Positions 8,571 to 16,596 of a DNA stretch of 64,000 bases are shown in pieces. The translations under genes were made by a program, and so were the position numbers. The notes below the pieces were generated by a model. That model made no database searches. It saw nothing but the letters and a program-made list of their open reading frames with translations, and had not been told where the DNA came from. Each line of letters begins with the position of its first letter. Position 1 is the first letter of the stretch. The stretch comes from Arthrobacter sp. OV608 (GTDB lineage: Bacteria; Actinomycetota; Actinomycetes; Actinomycetales; Micrococcaceae), in the NCBI GenBank assembly GCA_900110595.1, contig FOEZ01000007.1, positions 124,001 through 188,000 on the forward strand, given 5' to 3'.

Positions 8571-9614
8571 ATGCCTGCCGCACACAGCCGCACCCCGAAG
8601 CTTGGGGCGAAGGCCAGCAAGCGCAACTTCCTCGCCTCCGGCCTGGGCATTGCACTGTTCTCGTCCGCCGTCTTCGGCACATCCGGATCTTTTGCCAAGG
8701 CATTACTGGAAACTGGCTGGTCCCCGGGCGCGGCGGTCACCGCGCGGCTCACTGGCGCGGCCCTGATCCTCGCCGTGCCGGCGGTTGTCGCCCTCCGCGG
8801 CCGCTGGCACCAGCTCCGCACCAACTGGATAACCATCCTGCTCTTCGGGCTGATCGGCGTTGCCGCGTGCCAACTGTTCTACTTCAACGCCGTGGCAAGG
8901 CTCTCGGTGGGGGTTGCCTTGCTGCTGGAATACCTGGCGCCTGTCATTATCGTGCTCTGGCTCTGGGCGGCCAGCCGGAAGCGCCCCCGGATTCTGACGT
9001 TCGGGGGAACCCTGCTGTCGCTCGCCGGCCTGGTCCTGGTCCTTGATCTCACCGGTGCGGTCAAGATCGACATCGTGGGTGTTCTTTGGGGTGTTGCCGC
9101 CGCGGTTTGCCTCGCCATCTACTTCTTTATCACCGCCAAGGAGAATGACTCGCTTCCGCCCATCGTCCTGGCCTCCGGTGGGTTGATGGTGGGCGCAGCC
9201 GTGATGTGGCTCGCAGCCGCCACGGGTTTGTTGCCCATGGCCTTCAGTACTGCCGACACCACGCTGGGTCCTTGGGTGACGCCCTGGTGGGTATCGCTGA
9301 CCGGGTTGATCATCCTGGCCACCGTGCTGGCATACGTTTCCGGGATTATGGCCGCGCGGGCGCTGGGCTCCAAAGTGGCGTCCTTCGTGTCGCTGACCGA
9401 AGTCCTTTTCGCCGTGATCTGGGCATGGCTGCTGCTGGGCGAACTTCCGGCCGCCATCCAGCTACTGGGCGGCGCGCTGATCGTGGGCGGCGTCATCCTG
9501 GTCCGGCTCGACGAACTGCGCGCTCCCGTTGCCGGGCCAACTGCTGGGGCCATGGCGGCACCCAAGGCCGCGTCGCCTCTGGAACACGCGAACGACGTCG
9601 AGCCCGTCCCTTAG
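8571..9614 (+). CDS. EamA family (DMT) exporter, RhtA-like
   Basis: A 347-residue membrane protein with ten hydrophobic segments in two EamA repeats, of the drug/metabolite transporter superfamily. Relatives export amino acids such as threonine/homoserine or other metabolites. The start has AGGAGG six bases upstream. It ends in a short Ala-rich hydrophilic tail. The CGNR regulator is divergently adjacent and a strong bidirectional terminator follows. The substrate is not evident. Confidence 0.88.
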   Translation: MPAAHSRTPKLGAKASKRNFLASGLGIALFSSAVFGTSGSFAKALLETGWSPGAAVTARLTGAALILAVPAVVALRGRWHQLRTNWITILLFGLIGVAACQLFYFNAVARLSVGVALLLEYLAPVIIVLWLWAASRKRPRILTFGGTLLSLAGLVLVLDLTGAVKIDIVGVLWGVAAAVCLAIYFFITAKENDSLPPIVLASGGLMVGAAVMWLAAATGLLPMAFSTADTTLGPWVTPWWVSLTGLIILATVLAYVSGIMAARALGSKVASFVSLTEVLFAVIWAWLLLGELPAAIQLLGGALIVGGVILVRLDELRAPVAGPTAGAMAAPKAASPLEHANDVEPVP

Positions 9615-9635
9615 TGGGGGCTGTCCGTTAAAGGC

Positions 9636-9671
9636 GGAAGGTCCGGACACCTTGCGGTGCCCGGACCTTCC
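9636..9671. terminator. Bidirectional terminator between eamA and the WXG100 gene
   Basis: Arms GGAAGGTCCGG and CCGGACCTTCC enclose a second stem CACC-TTGC-GGTG, making a long GC-rich hairpin. It sits between two convergent genes, 21 bases from each, so it probably serves both. Confidence 0.75.
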
Positions 9672-9692
9672 GGACGCTTCCCAGGGAAGACG

Positions 9693-9959
9693 TCAGCCCT
9701 GCGAAGCCTGCGTCTGCTGTTCGGCGTTCTGCTTTGCCCGGTTGCCGGCTTCCCTAAGGGCTTCAGCAACCTGGTTCAGCTTCGAGGTGTGCTCGCCGCG
9801 CCACTGGTCCTTGAACTTGTCCGCGTCCGGTCCCCGCCAGTCGACCTGGTCCAGGAAGTTGGTGAGCTTATTGCGCTGCGATTCAATTTCGCTAGCACCG
9901 TGCTCAAGCTTGCCGCCGAGCTGGCGAAGCTGCTCAACGTCTGCACCCCAAATAGCCAT
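9693..9959 (-). CDS. Orphan WXG100 family protein (ESAT-6-like)
   Basis: An 88-residue all-helical protein with the WRG turn near residue 41 (helix-WxG-helix), as in the WXG100 family of type VII secretion substrates. SD AAGGAG lies 6 bases before the ATG. No EccC ATPase, partner WXG100 gene or toxin domain is nearby, so it is an orphan that would need a secretion system encoded elsewhere. The C-terminus is glutamine-rich (NAEQQTQASQG). A typical YxxxD/E export signal is not obvious. Confidence 0.85.
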   Translation of the reverse strand: MAIWGADVEQLRQLGGKLEHGASEIESQRNKLTNFLDQVDWRGPDADKFKDQWRGEHTSKLNQVAEALREAGNRAKQNAEQQTQASQG

Positions 9960-10159
9960 GAGTTTCTCCTTGTAAATCGTGGATCCGAACCAGGTCGGCG
10001 TCCCCAGCGGCCCCCCGGCTTCTCCGGAAGATCCAATGCCTCAAACCTATCCCGGCCCCCAAAACAGTGTCGATGGGCACCCCTGCCCATGCCGTACTCC
10101 CCATGGAGGGGAGTTTCACCAATGTTTGTGGAGGGGTCGATCCTTGGCGATCCAGAGCC

Positions 10160-10165
10160 TAGCAT
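10160..10165 (+). promoter_or_regulatory. -10 box of a leaderless transcript (DUF2277 gene)
   Basis: TAGCAT followed by six bases (GGCGGT) and the ATG at 10172, without a ribosome site. The rest of the gap from 9960 holds no other feature I can support. Confidence 0.55.
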
Positions 10166-10171
10166 GGCGGT

Positions 10172-10444
10172 ATGTGCCGGAATATTCGAACCCTCCACAA
10201 CTTCGAGCCCCATGCAACGTCTGAGGAAGTGCATGCCGCTGCGCTTCAGTACGTGCGGAAGGTCAGCGGCAGCACCAAGCCGTCCAAGGCCAACCAGGAG
10301 GCCTTCGAGGAGGCAGTCCACGAGATCGCCCACATCACCCAGCACCTCCTGGATTCCCTGGTCTCCCAGGCGCCGCCCAAGGACCGGGATGCAGAGGCTG
10401 CGAAGGCAAGGGCCCGCGCGGCCGTGCGCTACGGCGCTGCCTGA
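10172..10444 (+). CDS. DUF2277 family protein
   Basis: A 90-residue soluble protein starting MCRNIRTLHNFEPHAT, the hallmark opening of the DUF2277 family, followed by AALQYVRKVSG and a helical C-terminus. Members are widespread and uncharacterised. The gene appears leaderless. Its last 16 bases overlap, tail to tail, the end of the copper ATPase gene on the other strand. Confidence 0.85.
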   Translation: MCRNIRTLHNFEPHATSEEVHAAALQYVRKVSGSTKPSKANQEAFEEAVHEIAHITQHLLDSLVSQAPPKDRDAEAAKARARAAVRYGAA

Positions 10445-12846
10445 GCGCTAGGTTTCCTGCCAAAATTGCGCAGCCGCAGCGAGTTGGCAACCACCAGGAC
10501 CGAACTGGCTGCCATCGCGGCGCCGGCGATCATGGGATTAAGCAGGCCCAGCGCGGCCACCGGGATGCCCACGGCGTTGTAGAAAAAGGCCCAAAACAGG
10601 TTGGTTTTGATGGTGGCCAGGGTCCTGCGGGACAGTTCGATGGCTTGGACCACCTGCGACAGGTCGTTGCCCATCACGGTCAGGTCCGCCGCCTCGATGG
10701 CAACGTCGGTGCCTGATCCCATGGCAATCCCGAGATCGGCCTGGGCCAACGCCGCAGCATCGTTGACGCCATCGCCGGCCATCGCCACCGTGGCGCCGCC
10801 CGCCTGAAGTGTCTTCACCACTTCCACCTTGCCCTCGGGCAGCACCCCTGCGTAGACGTCTGCGGGATCAATGCCGACGGCGGCTGCCACCTGCGCGGCG
10901 ACGGCGGCGTTGTCGCCGGTCAGCAGGAGGGGCCGCAGGCCCAAGGCCTTCATGCGTTCCACCGCGGAGGCTGAGCCGGGCTTGATGGTGTCGCGAAGGC
11001 TGATGATCCCGGCAACTGAGCCGTCTACCCCCACCCAGATGGCCGTGGCGCCGGTAGCTTCCGCCGCTGCCAGGGCCTGTGCCTGGATCGAGGTGATGGC
11101 GATACCGTTCTGCCCAAGCCAGGCGGTGCGTCCGGCGGTGACCTGCCTGCCTCCAACGGTTCCCGTGACACCGCCGCCCGGCGCCGACCGGAAGTCCCGC
11201 ACCGCCGGCAGGTGTCCGCCGTCGTACGTTTCCGGGTGATCTCCGCGCGTTTCCTGGGCAGCAGCGGCGGCAATGGCGCGGGCCACCGGATGCTCCGAGG
11301 CCGCCTCGACGGAGCCCGCCAGCAGCAGGACTTCACGCTCCGCAAACCCCTCGAAGGCGAGGGTGGAATCCACCGCCAGCGCGCCGTCGGTGACGGTGCC
11401 GGTCTTGTCCAGCAGGATGGTGTCCACCGTCCGCGTGTCTTCAAGCACCTGCGGACCCTTGATCAGGATGCCCAGCTGTGCGCCACGGCCCGTCCCGGTG
11501 AGGAGGCCAACGGGAGTGGCGAGCCCCAGGGCGCACGGGCACGCGATCACCAGGACGGCGACGGCGGCCGTAAAGGCCGAACGCAGCCCCCCGCCCGGGG
11601 CTCCCGGACCAGCAACGAGGAGCCAGAAGACAAAGGTGAGCGCGGCGATGGCCAGGACCACGGGAACAAACACTGCGCTGATGCGGTCCGCGAGGCGGGC
11701 GATGGGAGCTTTGCCCGTCTGGGCCTGGGACACCAGGCGCGCCATCTGCGCCAGGGTAGTTTCCGAACCCACGCGGGTGGCCCTGACCAGCAGGCGGCCG
11801 GAGGTGTTGATGGTGGCGCCGGTGACCTTGCTGTCCGGTCCCACTTCCACCGGCACTGACTCGCCGGTCACCAGTGACGCGTCCACCGCGGAGGACCCGT
11901 CGATAACAACGCCGTCCGTGGCAATTTTTTCGCCGGGACGGACCACCAGGACATCGCCTGCCTGGAGCTGTTCGGCCGGGATCCTCCGTTCCCGGCCGTC
12001 CTTGAGTATGGTGGCGTCCTTCGCGCCCAGGCTCAGGAGGGCGTGCAGGGCGTCGCCCGCCTTTTGCTTGGCGTTGGCTTCGAGATAGCGGCCCAGGAGC
12101 AGGAAAGTGGTGACAACGGCAGCCACCTCGAAATACAGGCCACCCTGCTCCATTCCCTCCATGCCGGGGTGCTGGGTCAGCAGGGGATCGGAGAACAGCT
12201 GCCAGGCTGAGAAAAGGTAGGCGGCCGCCACCCCGATCGACACCAGCGTGTCCATGGTTGACGCGAAGTGGCGGGCATTGATGGCGGCCGCACGGTGGAA
12301 CGGCCAGGCAGCCCAGGTGACCACGGGCAGGGCCAGCGCGGCGGCCGCCCAGCCCCATTGGGGGAACTGGAAGGCGGGGACCATCGAGATCAAGAAGACC
12401 GGCACCGTAAAGAGGGCGGCCAGGACCAGACGTGGACGCAATTGGCCTGCAGCGCTGTGCACGTTATCCGCGGTGCCGCGGGACGCTTGCTCTGCATGCT
12501 CGCTCGTGCCTCGCTTAGACGCATGCTGCCGCAAGCCCCCCGTGTCACTGTTTCCAGATGGCCCTGCGGAGGTGCCATTTGCGACCGGCGCAACAGTGCC
12601 TGGGACCGCGCGGATTTTGGCCTTATATCCTGCTGCCTCGACCGTGGCTGTGAGCTGCTCGTCGGTGATGCCCTCGGGGACTGTTACATGAGCGGATTCG
12701 AGGGGGAGGTTGACCAGGGCCTGGACGCCTTCAAGTTTGCCGAGCTTTTTTTCCACGCGGTTAACGCAGGATGCGCAGGTCATGCCCTCGATGTCGAGCT
12801 CCACCACCCGGTTTCCTGGCTGGTGGAGGAGGTCCTGGTTGCTCAT
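10429..12846 (-). CDS. copA: Copper-exporting P1B-type ATPase
   Basis: An 805-residue membrane ATPase pumping Cu(I) out of the cytoplasm. One N-terminal HMA domain with GMTCASC (Cys24, Cys27), a low-complexity linker (about 85-135), then the eight-helix P1B core: TGES near 327, the CPC metal site at 436-438, the phosphorylated DKTGT at 480, GDGVND, and the late-helix motif with MAASS near the C-terminus. It is the last gene of a minus-strand set csoR-copZ-copA, 36 bases after copZ. Two CsoR operators precede csoR. The copper assignment rests on CPC plus the neighbours. Confidence 0.93.
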   Translation of the reverse strand: MSNQDLLHQPGNRVVELDIEGMTCASCVNRVEKKLGKLEGVQALVNLPLESAHVTVPEGITDEQLTATVEAAGYKAKIRAVPGTVAPVANGTSAGPSGNSDTGGLRQHASKRGTSEHAEQASRGTADNVHSAAGQLRPRLVLAALFTVPVFLISMVPAFQFPQWGWAAAALALPVVTWAAWPFHRAAAINARHFASTMDTLVSIGVAAAYLFSAWQLFSDPLLTQHPGMEGMEQGGLYFEVAAVVTTFLLLGRYLEANAKQKAGDALHALLSLGAKDATILKDGRERRIPAEQLQAGDVLVVRPGEKIATDGVVIDGSSAVDASLVTGESVPVEVGPDSKVTGATINTSGRLLVRATRVGSETTLAQMARLVSQAQTGKAPIARLADRISAVFVPVVLAIAALTFVFWLLVAGPGAPGGGLRSAFTAAVAVLVIACPCALGLATPVGLLTGTGRGAQLGILIKGPQVLEDTRTVDTILLDKTGTVTDGALAVDSTLAFEGFAEREVLLLAGSVEAASEHPVARAIAAAAAQETRGDHPETYDGGHLPAVRDFRSAPGGGVTGTVGGRQVTAGRTAWLGQNGIAITSIQAQALAAAEATGATAIWVGVDGSVAGIISLRDTIKPGSASAVERMKALGLRPLLLTGDNAAVAAQVAAAVGIDPADVYAGVLPEGKVEVVKTLQAGGATVAMAGDGVNDAAALAQADLGIAMGSGTDVAIEAADLTVMGNDLSQVVQAIELSRRTLATIKTNLFWAFFYNAVGIPVAALGLLNPMIAGAAMAASSVLVVANSLRLRNFGRKPSAQAAP

Positions 12847-12882
12847 GTGTTCCCTGTTCCTTGCTGGTATCAGTGCCGGTGC

Positions 12883-13122
12883 TTAGGCCTCGTTGGCAAC
12901 CACCAGGTAGCCCGCTTCCGCAACTGCTTCGCCGATTTCGGACGGCGACAGATCGTCGCTGGAGGTGATGGTGACGGTAGAGATACCGCCGGCGTTGAGT
13001 TCGATGTCCACTGCCTCTACGCCTGCAAGGGCCTCAAGTTCTTCGCTGACGGCGGAGACGCAGTGGCCGCAGGTCATTCCGGAAACGCTGACGGTGGTGG
13101 TGGTAGGGGAGGTGGTGCTCAT
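12883..13122 (-). CDS. copZ: Copper chaperone, HMA domain protein
   Basis: A 79-residue single heavy-metal-associated domain with GMTCGHC (Cys18, Cys21), the Cu(I)-binding loop that hands copper to CopA. The start at 13122 is preferred to the upstream ATG at 13149, because AAGGAG lies just before it and the domain begins at once. It lies between csoR and copA on the same strand. Confidence 0.9.
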   Translation of the reverse strand: MSTTSPTTTTVSVSGMTCGHCVSAVSEELEALAGVEAVDIELNAGGISTVTITSSDDLSPSEIGEAVAEAGYLVVANEA

Positions 13123-13206
13123 GGCTGCTCCTTGTTGTTCGGCCGGCACAGTGGGCCGGTTCGTTCGCCGGCGTTCGCCGGATGGCTGGTGATGTGGAAT
13201 TCGGGG

Positions 13207-13566
13207 TTACCGCAGGAGCCGGCCGATGGCGTCGGCGGCTTCCTTGACTTTGGCGTCGATCGCTTCTGCCCGCAGGCCCGGGTCCGGTTCGGCGGCGGCC
13301 CCCACGACGCAGTGGCCGATGTGCTCTTCCACGAGCCCCAGGCTGACGGCGTGCAGGGCTTTGGTGACGGCGGATACCTGGGTGAGGATGTCGATGCAGT
13401 ACTTGTCCTCATCCACCATGCGGGCAATGCCGCGTACCTGGCCTTCTATGCGTTTGAGGCGCCGCAGATAGGCGTCCTTGTTCCCTGTGTAGCCGTGCTG
13501 GGCCCCTTCGTGGTCCGTGCCAGCTTCAACAGCTGCATCCGCCACTGCTTCTTCCGTTGCGCTCAT
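13207..13566 (-). CDS. csoR: Copper-sensing transcriptional repressor CsoR
   Basis: A 119-residue helical repressor of the CsoR/RcnR family. The Cu(I) ligands Cys57, His82 and Cys86 (YCIDILTQ and EHIGHC) are all present, which separates it from the formaldehyde (FrmR) and nickel (RcnR) branches. The N-terminal 28 residues are a polar extension. When copper binds, the repressor leaves the DNA and copZ-copA are expressed. Two G/C-box operators lie directly upstream, one of them exactly filling the gap between the apparent -35 and -10 boxes. The transcript looks leaderless. Confidence 0.93.
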   Translation of the reverse strand: MSATEEAVADAAVEAGTDHEGAQHGYTGNKDAYLRRLKRIEGQVRGIARMVDEDKYCIDILTQVSAVTKALHAVSLGLVEEHIGHCVVGAAAEPDPGLRAEAIDAKVKEAADAIGRLLR

Positions 13567-13573
13567 GTTTTTA

Positions 13574-13603
13574 AGAGTAATACCCCCGAGGGGTATACTG
13601 CAA
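13574..13603 (-). promoter_or_regulatory. csoR-copZ-copA promoter
   Basis: On the minus strand TTGCAG (13598-13603), an 18-base spacer, TACTCT (13574-13579), then seven bases and the csoR ATG. CsoR operator 1 is the spacer itself, so bound CsoR would block RNA polymerase. Confidence 0.55.
13580..13596. promoter_or_regulatory. CsoR operator 1
   Basis: ATACCCCCGAGGGGTAT, a near-perfect palindrome of the TACCCC-GGGGTA class bound by CsoR. It is 14 bases upstream of the csoR start. Confidence 0.85.
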
Positions 13604-13620
13604 GTACCCCCTGGGGGTAT
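13604..13620. promoter_or_regulatory. CsoR operator 2
   Basis: GTACCCCCTGGGGGTAT, the second G/C-box palindrome, centred 24 bases from the first and on the far side of the -35 box. Confidence 0.8.
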
Positions 13621-13646
13621 TCAGTACATTCGGGGGCAACAAAAAA

Positions 13647-13685
13647 GCTCCGGAGTGCGTTATTGGGGGATACGCACTCCGGAGC
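13647..13685 (-). terminator. Strong terminator downstream of the universal stress gene
   Basis: Perfect 13-base arms GCTCCGGAGTGCG and CGCACTCCGGAGC with a 13-base loop. On the minus strand the hairpin is followed by six T residues. The nearest upstream minus-strand gene is the universal stress protein, whose stop is 154 bases away, which leaves an unusually long 3' region (13686-13839) with no reading frame I can support. Confidence 0.8.
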
Positions 13686-13839
13686 AGCTCTTGGGCAAAA
13701 CCGGCGTCCAAACTCCTTGGAGCCGGCCTGCTTGATTCAGCTTACTGGGTGGTAGTCACCTCCGCCAGCACATCGAATAACTACTTTCGCTTTACTTTCT
13801 ACGCTCTTAATTCGGCTCGAACAGCATGCTGCCGAAGGG

Positions 13840-14358
13840 TCAAGTCCGGTCCTCATGGGCCGGCATCCGGTAGGGAACTACGAGTACCGGGCGGCTCTGG
13901 TGGTGCACCAGCCACGCCCCAACCGACCCATTGAGTGCTTCGGTAAGCCGGTGAGTGAACCCCCGCTCCGAGGTGCCCACCACAATCATCGGTGCATCAC
14001 TCTCTGCTGCAAGCCTGGCCAGGGCGCGGGCAGGATCACCCGCAAGGGTGCGGAATGTCCACTCTGTGCGCCCGGCTTCGGCTGGCACGTCGGCCATCGC
14101 TGCTTCTATGGCACCCCGCAGCTCGGACGATACAGCCCTGATTTCGTCGTCGTCCGTGTCCGGGTGGAGGGAGAGCCGGTGGGCGGAGCGTGCAGGATCC
14201 CATTCCACCAGGTAGCTGGCCTCGTCAACGTAAGCGCAGAGCAACGGCCTTTTGAGGCGGGCGGCGAGGATCGCGGCGGTCTGCAGCACCTCAGGATGCT
14301 GCTTGGGCGCGATGCCTACCAGCAGGGGGGATGAACCGCTGAACCGATCTGATGTCAT
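13840..14358 (-). CDS. Universal stress protein (UspA domain)
   Basis: A 172-residue single UspA domain. The nucleotide-binding signature near the end reads GTSERGFTHRLTEALNGSVG, matching G-x2-G-x9-G-S/T, so it is probably an ATP-binding member. The N-terminus is LLVGIAPKQHPEVLQTAAILA. Such proteins are induced by stress or stationary phase, and the precise role is unknown. It stands alone, about 50 bases from the sortase gene stop, with the long 3' region and strong terminator noted separately. Confidence 0.85.
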   Translation of the reverse strand: MTSDRFSGSSPLLVGIAPKQHPEVLQTAAILAARLKRPLLCAYVDEASYLVEWDPARSAHRLSLHPDTDDDEIRAVSSELRGAIEAAMADVPAEAGRTEWTFRTLAGDPARALARLAAESDAPMIVVGTSERGFTHRLTEALNGSVGAWLVHHQSRPVLVVPYRMPAHEDRT

Positions 14359-14412
14359 AGCTCATTCTCGGCCTCCCGGACAGCCTTTGAACAGGGCAAT
14401 TAGTGTGGCCCG

Positions 14413-15237
14413 TCACGAAGCAGGTGAAGCCGTGACCACCACATTCTTGCCCCAGGGGTCCTCCGTGAAGCAGCTGATGAGGACCAGCCGGTTTGGCACG
14501 ATGCTCCAGATGGGACTGTCCTTAAGGCTGGACTTCACGTAGGTGGTCACGTTGTCCACCGTGTAGGGGATGGTGCCGGTTGCGGTGTCCACCTCAAACC
14601 TGTCGCCCACAGCCGCCGCTGAGCTCAAGTGGTTGAACGGTGCGTCCGCACCTTCCCAGCTGTGTCCGATCACGTATGTGGTGTTTGTTGATCCCTGCCC
14701 CGGGCTCCCAAAGGGTGTCAGCCAGTAGCCGTCCTTGGTGGCCGGCGGCTCCACCGTTTGGCTGGCTTGGGCTGCAGCATCCACATCAAGCGGATGGACC
14801 GGAATGTCCAGCCCGGCGGAGGCATAGCGGATACGCAGTGGTTCAGCCGCTGCCGGTAGGGCCGGGGAAGGCGGCTGGAGAGGCAAGGGTGGCTGGAGGG
14901 CCGAATTGGCCAGGGCCTGCGCCTGCCCTTCAGCCGCCCCCGAGCCGTCTGCGACCGAGCCGTCTGCCCCGGTTCCGTCCGCCGCCTTGGTCCCCCCTGC
15001 TGCCGCCGTTTCCGTGGCCTTAGGGGCGGCGTCCCGGGAAACGATCCCGGCCGCCGGAGCTCCCAGCACTGCACTGTTTCCGCCGGCAGCCACCTGCATG
15101 TGGTGGAAAAGCGGTGCGCCGAAGGTCAGGGACAGAAAGGCCAGAACCCCGAACAGGAGGATGGCCAGGTCTCCCCGGTTCCAGCTCCGCCGCCTGCGCT
15201 CCTTCCGGACCACGTGCCGGCTGCGTTCCTTGAACAT
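14413..15237 (-). CDS. Class F-type sortase
   Basis: A 274-residue membrane-anchored transpeptidase that would attach surface proteins to the wall. Basic N-terminus, membrane helix about 23-41, an Ala/Pro-rich linker (about 70-130), then the sortase barrel. Catalytic His192 sits in YVIGHSWEG and Cys256 in LVLISCFT. The conserved arginine usually found shortly after the cysteine is not visible; the stretch reads EDPWGKN, with Lys264. Start at 15237 chosen for GAGGAG five bases upstream. The probable substrate gene lies immediately upstream on the same strand, 113 bases away. Confidence 0.85.
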   Translation of the reverse strand: MFKERSRHVVRKERRRRSWNRGDLAILLFGVLAFLSLTFGAPLFHHMQVAAGGNSAVLGAPAAGIVSRDAAPKATETAAAGGTKAADGTGADGSVADGSGAAEGQAQALANSALQPPLPLQPPSPALPAAAEPLRIRYASAGLDIPVHPLDVDAAAQASQTVEPPATKDGYWLTPFGSPGQGSTNTTYVIGHSWEGADAPFNHLSSAAAVGDRFEVDTATGTIPYTVDNVTTYVKSSLKDSPIWSIVPNRLVLISCFTEDPWGKNVVVTASPAS

Positions 15238-15350
15238 GCTGCTCCTCAACACTTGCAGGTAGAAAGGAAGGCGCCCCGCCGGGCACTGGCGGGACGCCTT
15301 CCTGTCAGGAAGCCGCGGTTTGCGGCGCAACCGGTGTCAGCCGGTTTGTT

Positions 15351-16049
15351 TCAATCGGCCAGGAGCTGCGTACGGCGGCTGCGGCGGAAAGCCACTGCCG
15401 CACCTGCTGCCAACAATGCGACCACGCCTGCCAGCCAGGACGGGCTGTTGGAGCCGCCCACCGCCGTCTGGGCGTTGTAGCCCTGGTTGGTCCCCAAGTT
15501 GGCCGTTGCTCCTGCGCCGGCAACTGCAGCGGCTTGCTGCCGGGGCTGGCTTACGGGCGGCTGGACAACCGCCGGGGTTTGAGGAACGACGACGGGCGCT
15601 GCTGCCGGCGGAACCACCGCGGCCTGCTGGACAGGGGTGACAGGAGTTTCCACGACGGGTGTGACCACTGCCGGAGGTTCGACGACGGGCGGTTCCACGA
15701 CCGGCGGGTTCACCACGGGTAGGTTCACGACCGGGGGCTGCTCTGCAGGAGGCGTCACCACCGGATCGATCACCTCACCCGGGGGCAGCGCGGCCCCGCA
15801 ATCGTTGACGTATTGGATCTTTCCTGCGTTGTTCCAGTTCAACCCACCGGGCAGCTTGGGCGTGGGAGGAATGATGTCTTCGGCGTGCTGTGCGTGTCCG
15901 CCTATGCCGTTGACGTTGAAGGACAGCGGTGTAAGCGTAGTTCCGTCCCGGTGGCAGACCACCACCTGGTCGGAGGCGGCCATGGCAGGTGCGGTGAGGC
16001 TGATCAGCCCCAGCCCCACAACCCCCAAAGTGGCAAAGGTACGTTTCAT
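15351..16049 (-). CDS. Surface protein with Pro/Val stalk and NAQT-type sorting signal
   Basis: A 232-residue predicted wall protein. Signal peptide 1-24 (ends AMA); a small domain with CH at 32-33, HAQH at 52-55 and DIIPP, a pattern seen in actinobacterial surface proteins; a Pro/Val stalk (about 87-173) built of PPVVEP/PVVNP units; then NAQTAVGG near 192-199, a membrane helix (about 204-221) and the tail RRSRR. The C-terminus has the three-part layout of a sortase substrate but no LPxTG; NAQTA instead recalls the NPQTN signal of class B. Start at 16049 has GGGGAG upstream. The sortase gene follows directly. Confidence 0.75.
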   Translation of the reverse strand: MKRTFATLGVVGLGLISLTAPAMAASDQVVVCHRDGTTLTPLSFNVNGIGGHAQHAEDIIPPTPKLPGGLNWNNAGKIQYVNDCGAALPPGEVIDPVVTPPAEQPPVVNLPVVNPPVVEPPVVEPPAVVTPVVETPVTPVQQAAVVPPAAAPVVVPQTPAVVQPPVSQPRQQAAAVAGAGATANLGTNQGYNAQTAVGGSNSPSWLAGVVALLAAGAAVAFRRSRRTQLLAD

Positions 16050-16326
16050 TGTTTTCTCCCCAGTGTGTAGTGAACGGACCATGATGAGGAGGAGTAGCGA
16101 TTGCGCCGAATGCCCCAGCAGCACGGTCAGCTTGCTTGAGATTTCAGGCTAGGCGGGCGGCAGGAACCAGTCGCGAGTAGGCGGTACTCGTCTTTCCGGG
16201 ACAGCGGAAGTGCCGGTTACTTGTGGGTACCCGAAAATTCCGCAGCCCTACTTGCCCGGGCTCCCAGTCCCTTGTAGCCCGCCGGACCCACGCCTAACGT
16301 TGAATTGGACGAAAGGGCGTGGATAG

Positions 16327-16527
16327 ATGCAAATATTCATGTGGTGGCTGGACCTGGACCTCGCCAGCAAGGAGTGGCTGCGGGAGAACCTTCGTGCCGG
16401 GGAACTTCCGCTTCCGGTCCTGCAGGGGATCGCTGAGGCCGGTGGTCCCCATCCGGAGAACCCCGCCGCGGTGCTGACGGCGGCGGACTGGGACTTCATC
16501 GAGACGCAGTCGGAGTTCGTGGACTGA
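16327..16527 (+). CDS. Small hypothetical protein
   Basis: A 66-residue acidic protein (MQIFMWWLDLDLASKEW...). Codon use looks like its neighbours and no competing frame is better. It has no membrane segment and no motif I know. The gap before it, 16050-16326, holds only a GAGTA-ggcgg-TACTC palindrome near 16173-16187 and no gene. I regard it as probably real but uncharacterised. Confidence 0.55.
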   Translation: MQIFMWWLDLDLASKEWLRENLRAGELPLPVLQGIAEAGGPHPENPAAVLTAADWDFIETQSEFVD

Positions 16528-16596
16528 CCCGCGCCCACGCCCCCTTTCAGGCTAAAAACGTTGCGGGCTGCCCGGGGCGGTGGTTGCATGGTGGGC

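Noticed and set aside
12268..13755. Plus-strand frame of 495 residues across copA, copZ and csoR
   Set aside because: It runs opposite three well-supported genes and their operators. High GC content leaves such frames open by chance.
13700..13840. A tRNA or structured RNA gene downstream of the stress protein gene
   Set aside because: No cloverleaf, T-loop or CCA end can be drawn from this stretch on either strand.
15637..16152. Thr/Gly repeats on the plus strand (TTGGSTTGG), possible repeat protein or DNA repeat
   Set aside because: These are the antisense reading of the Pro/Val stalk of the surface protein; the repeat is explained by that coding sequence. The units are not CRISPR-like.
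16173..16187. GAGTA-ggcgg-TACTC palindrome as an operator of the surface protein gene
   Set aside because: Arms are only five bases and the site is more than 120 bases from the start. It is mentioned but not listed as a feature.
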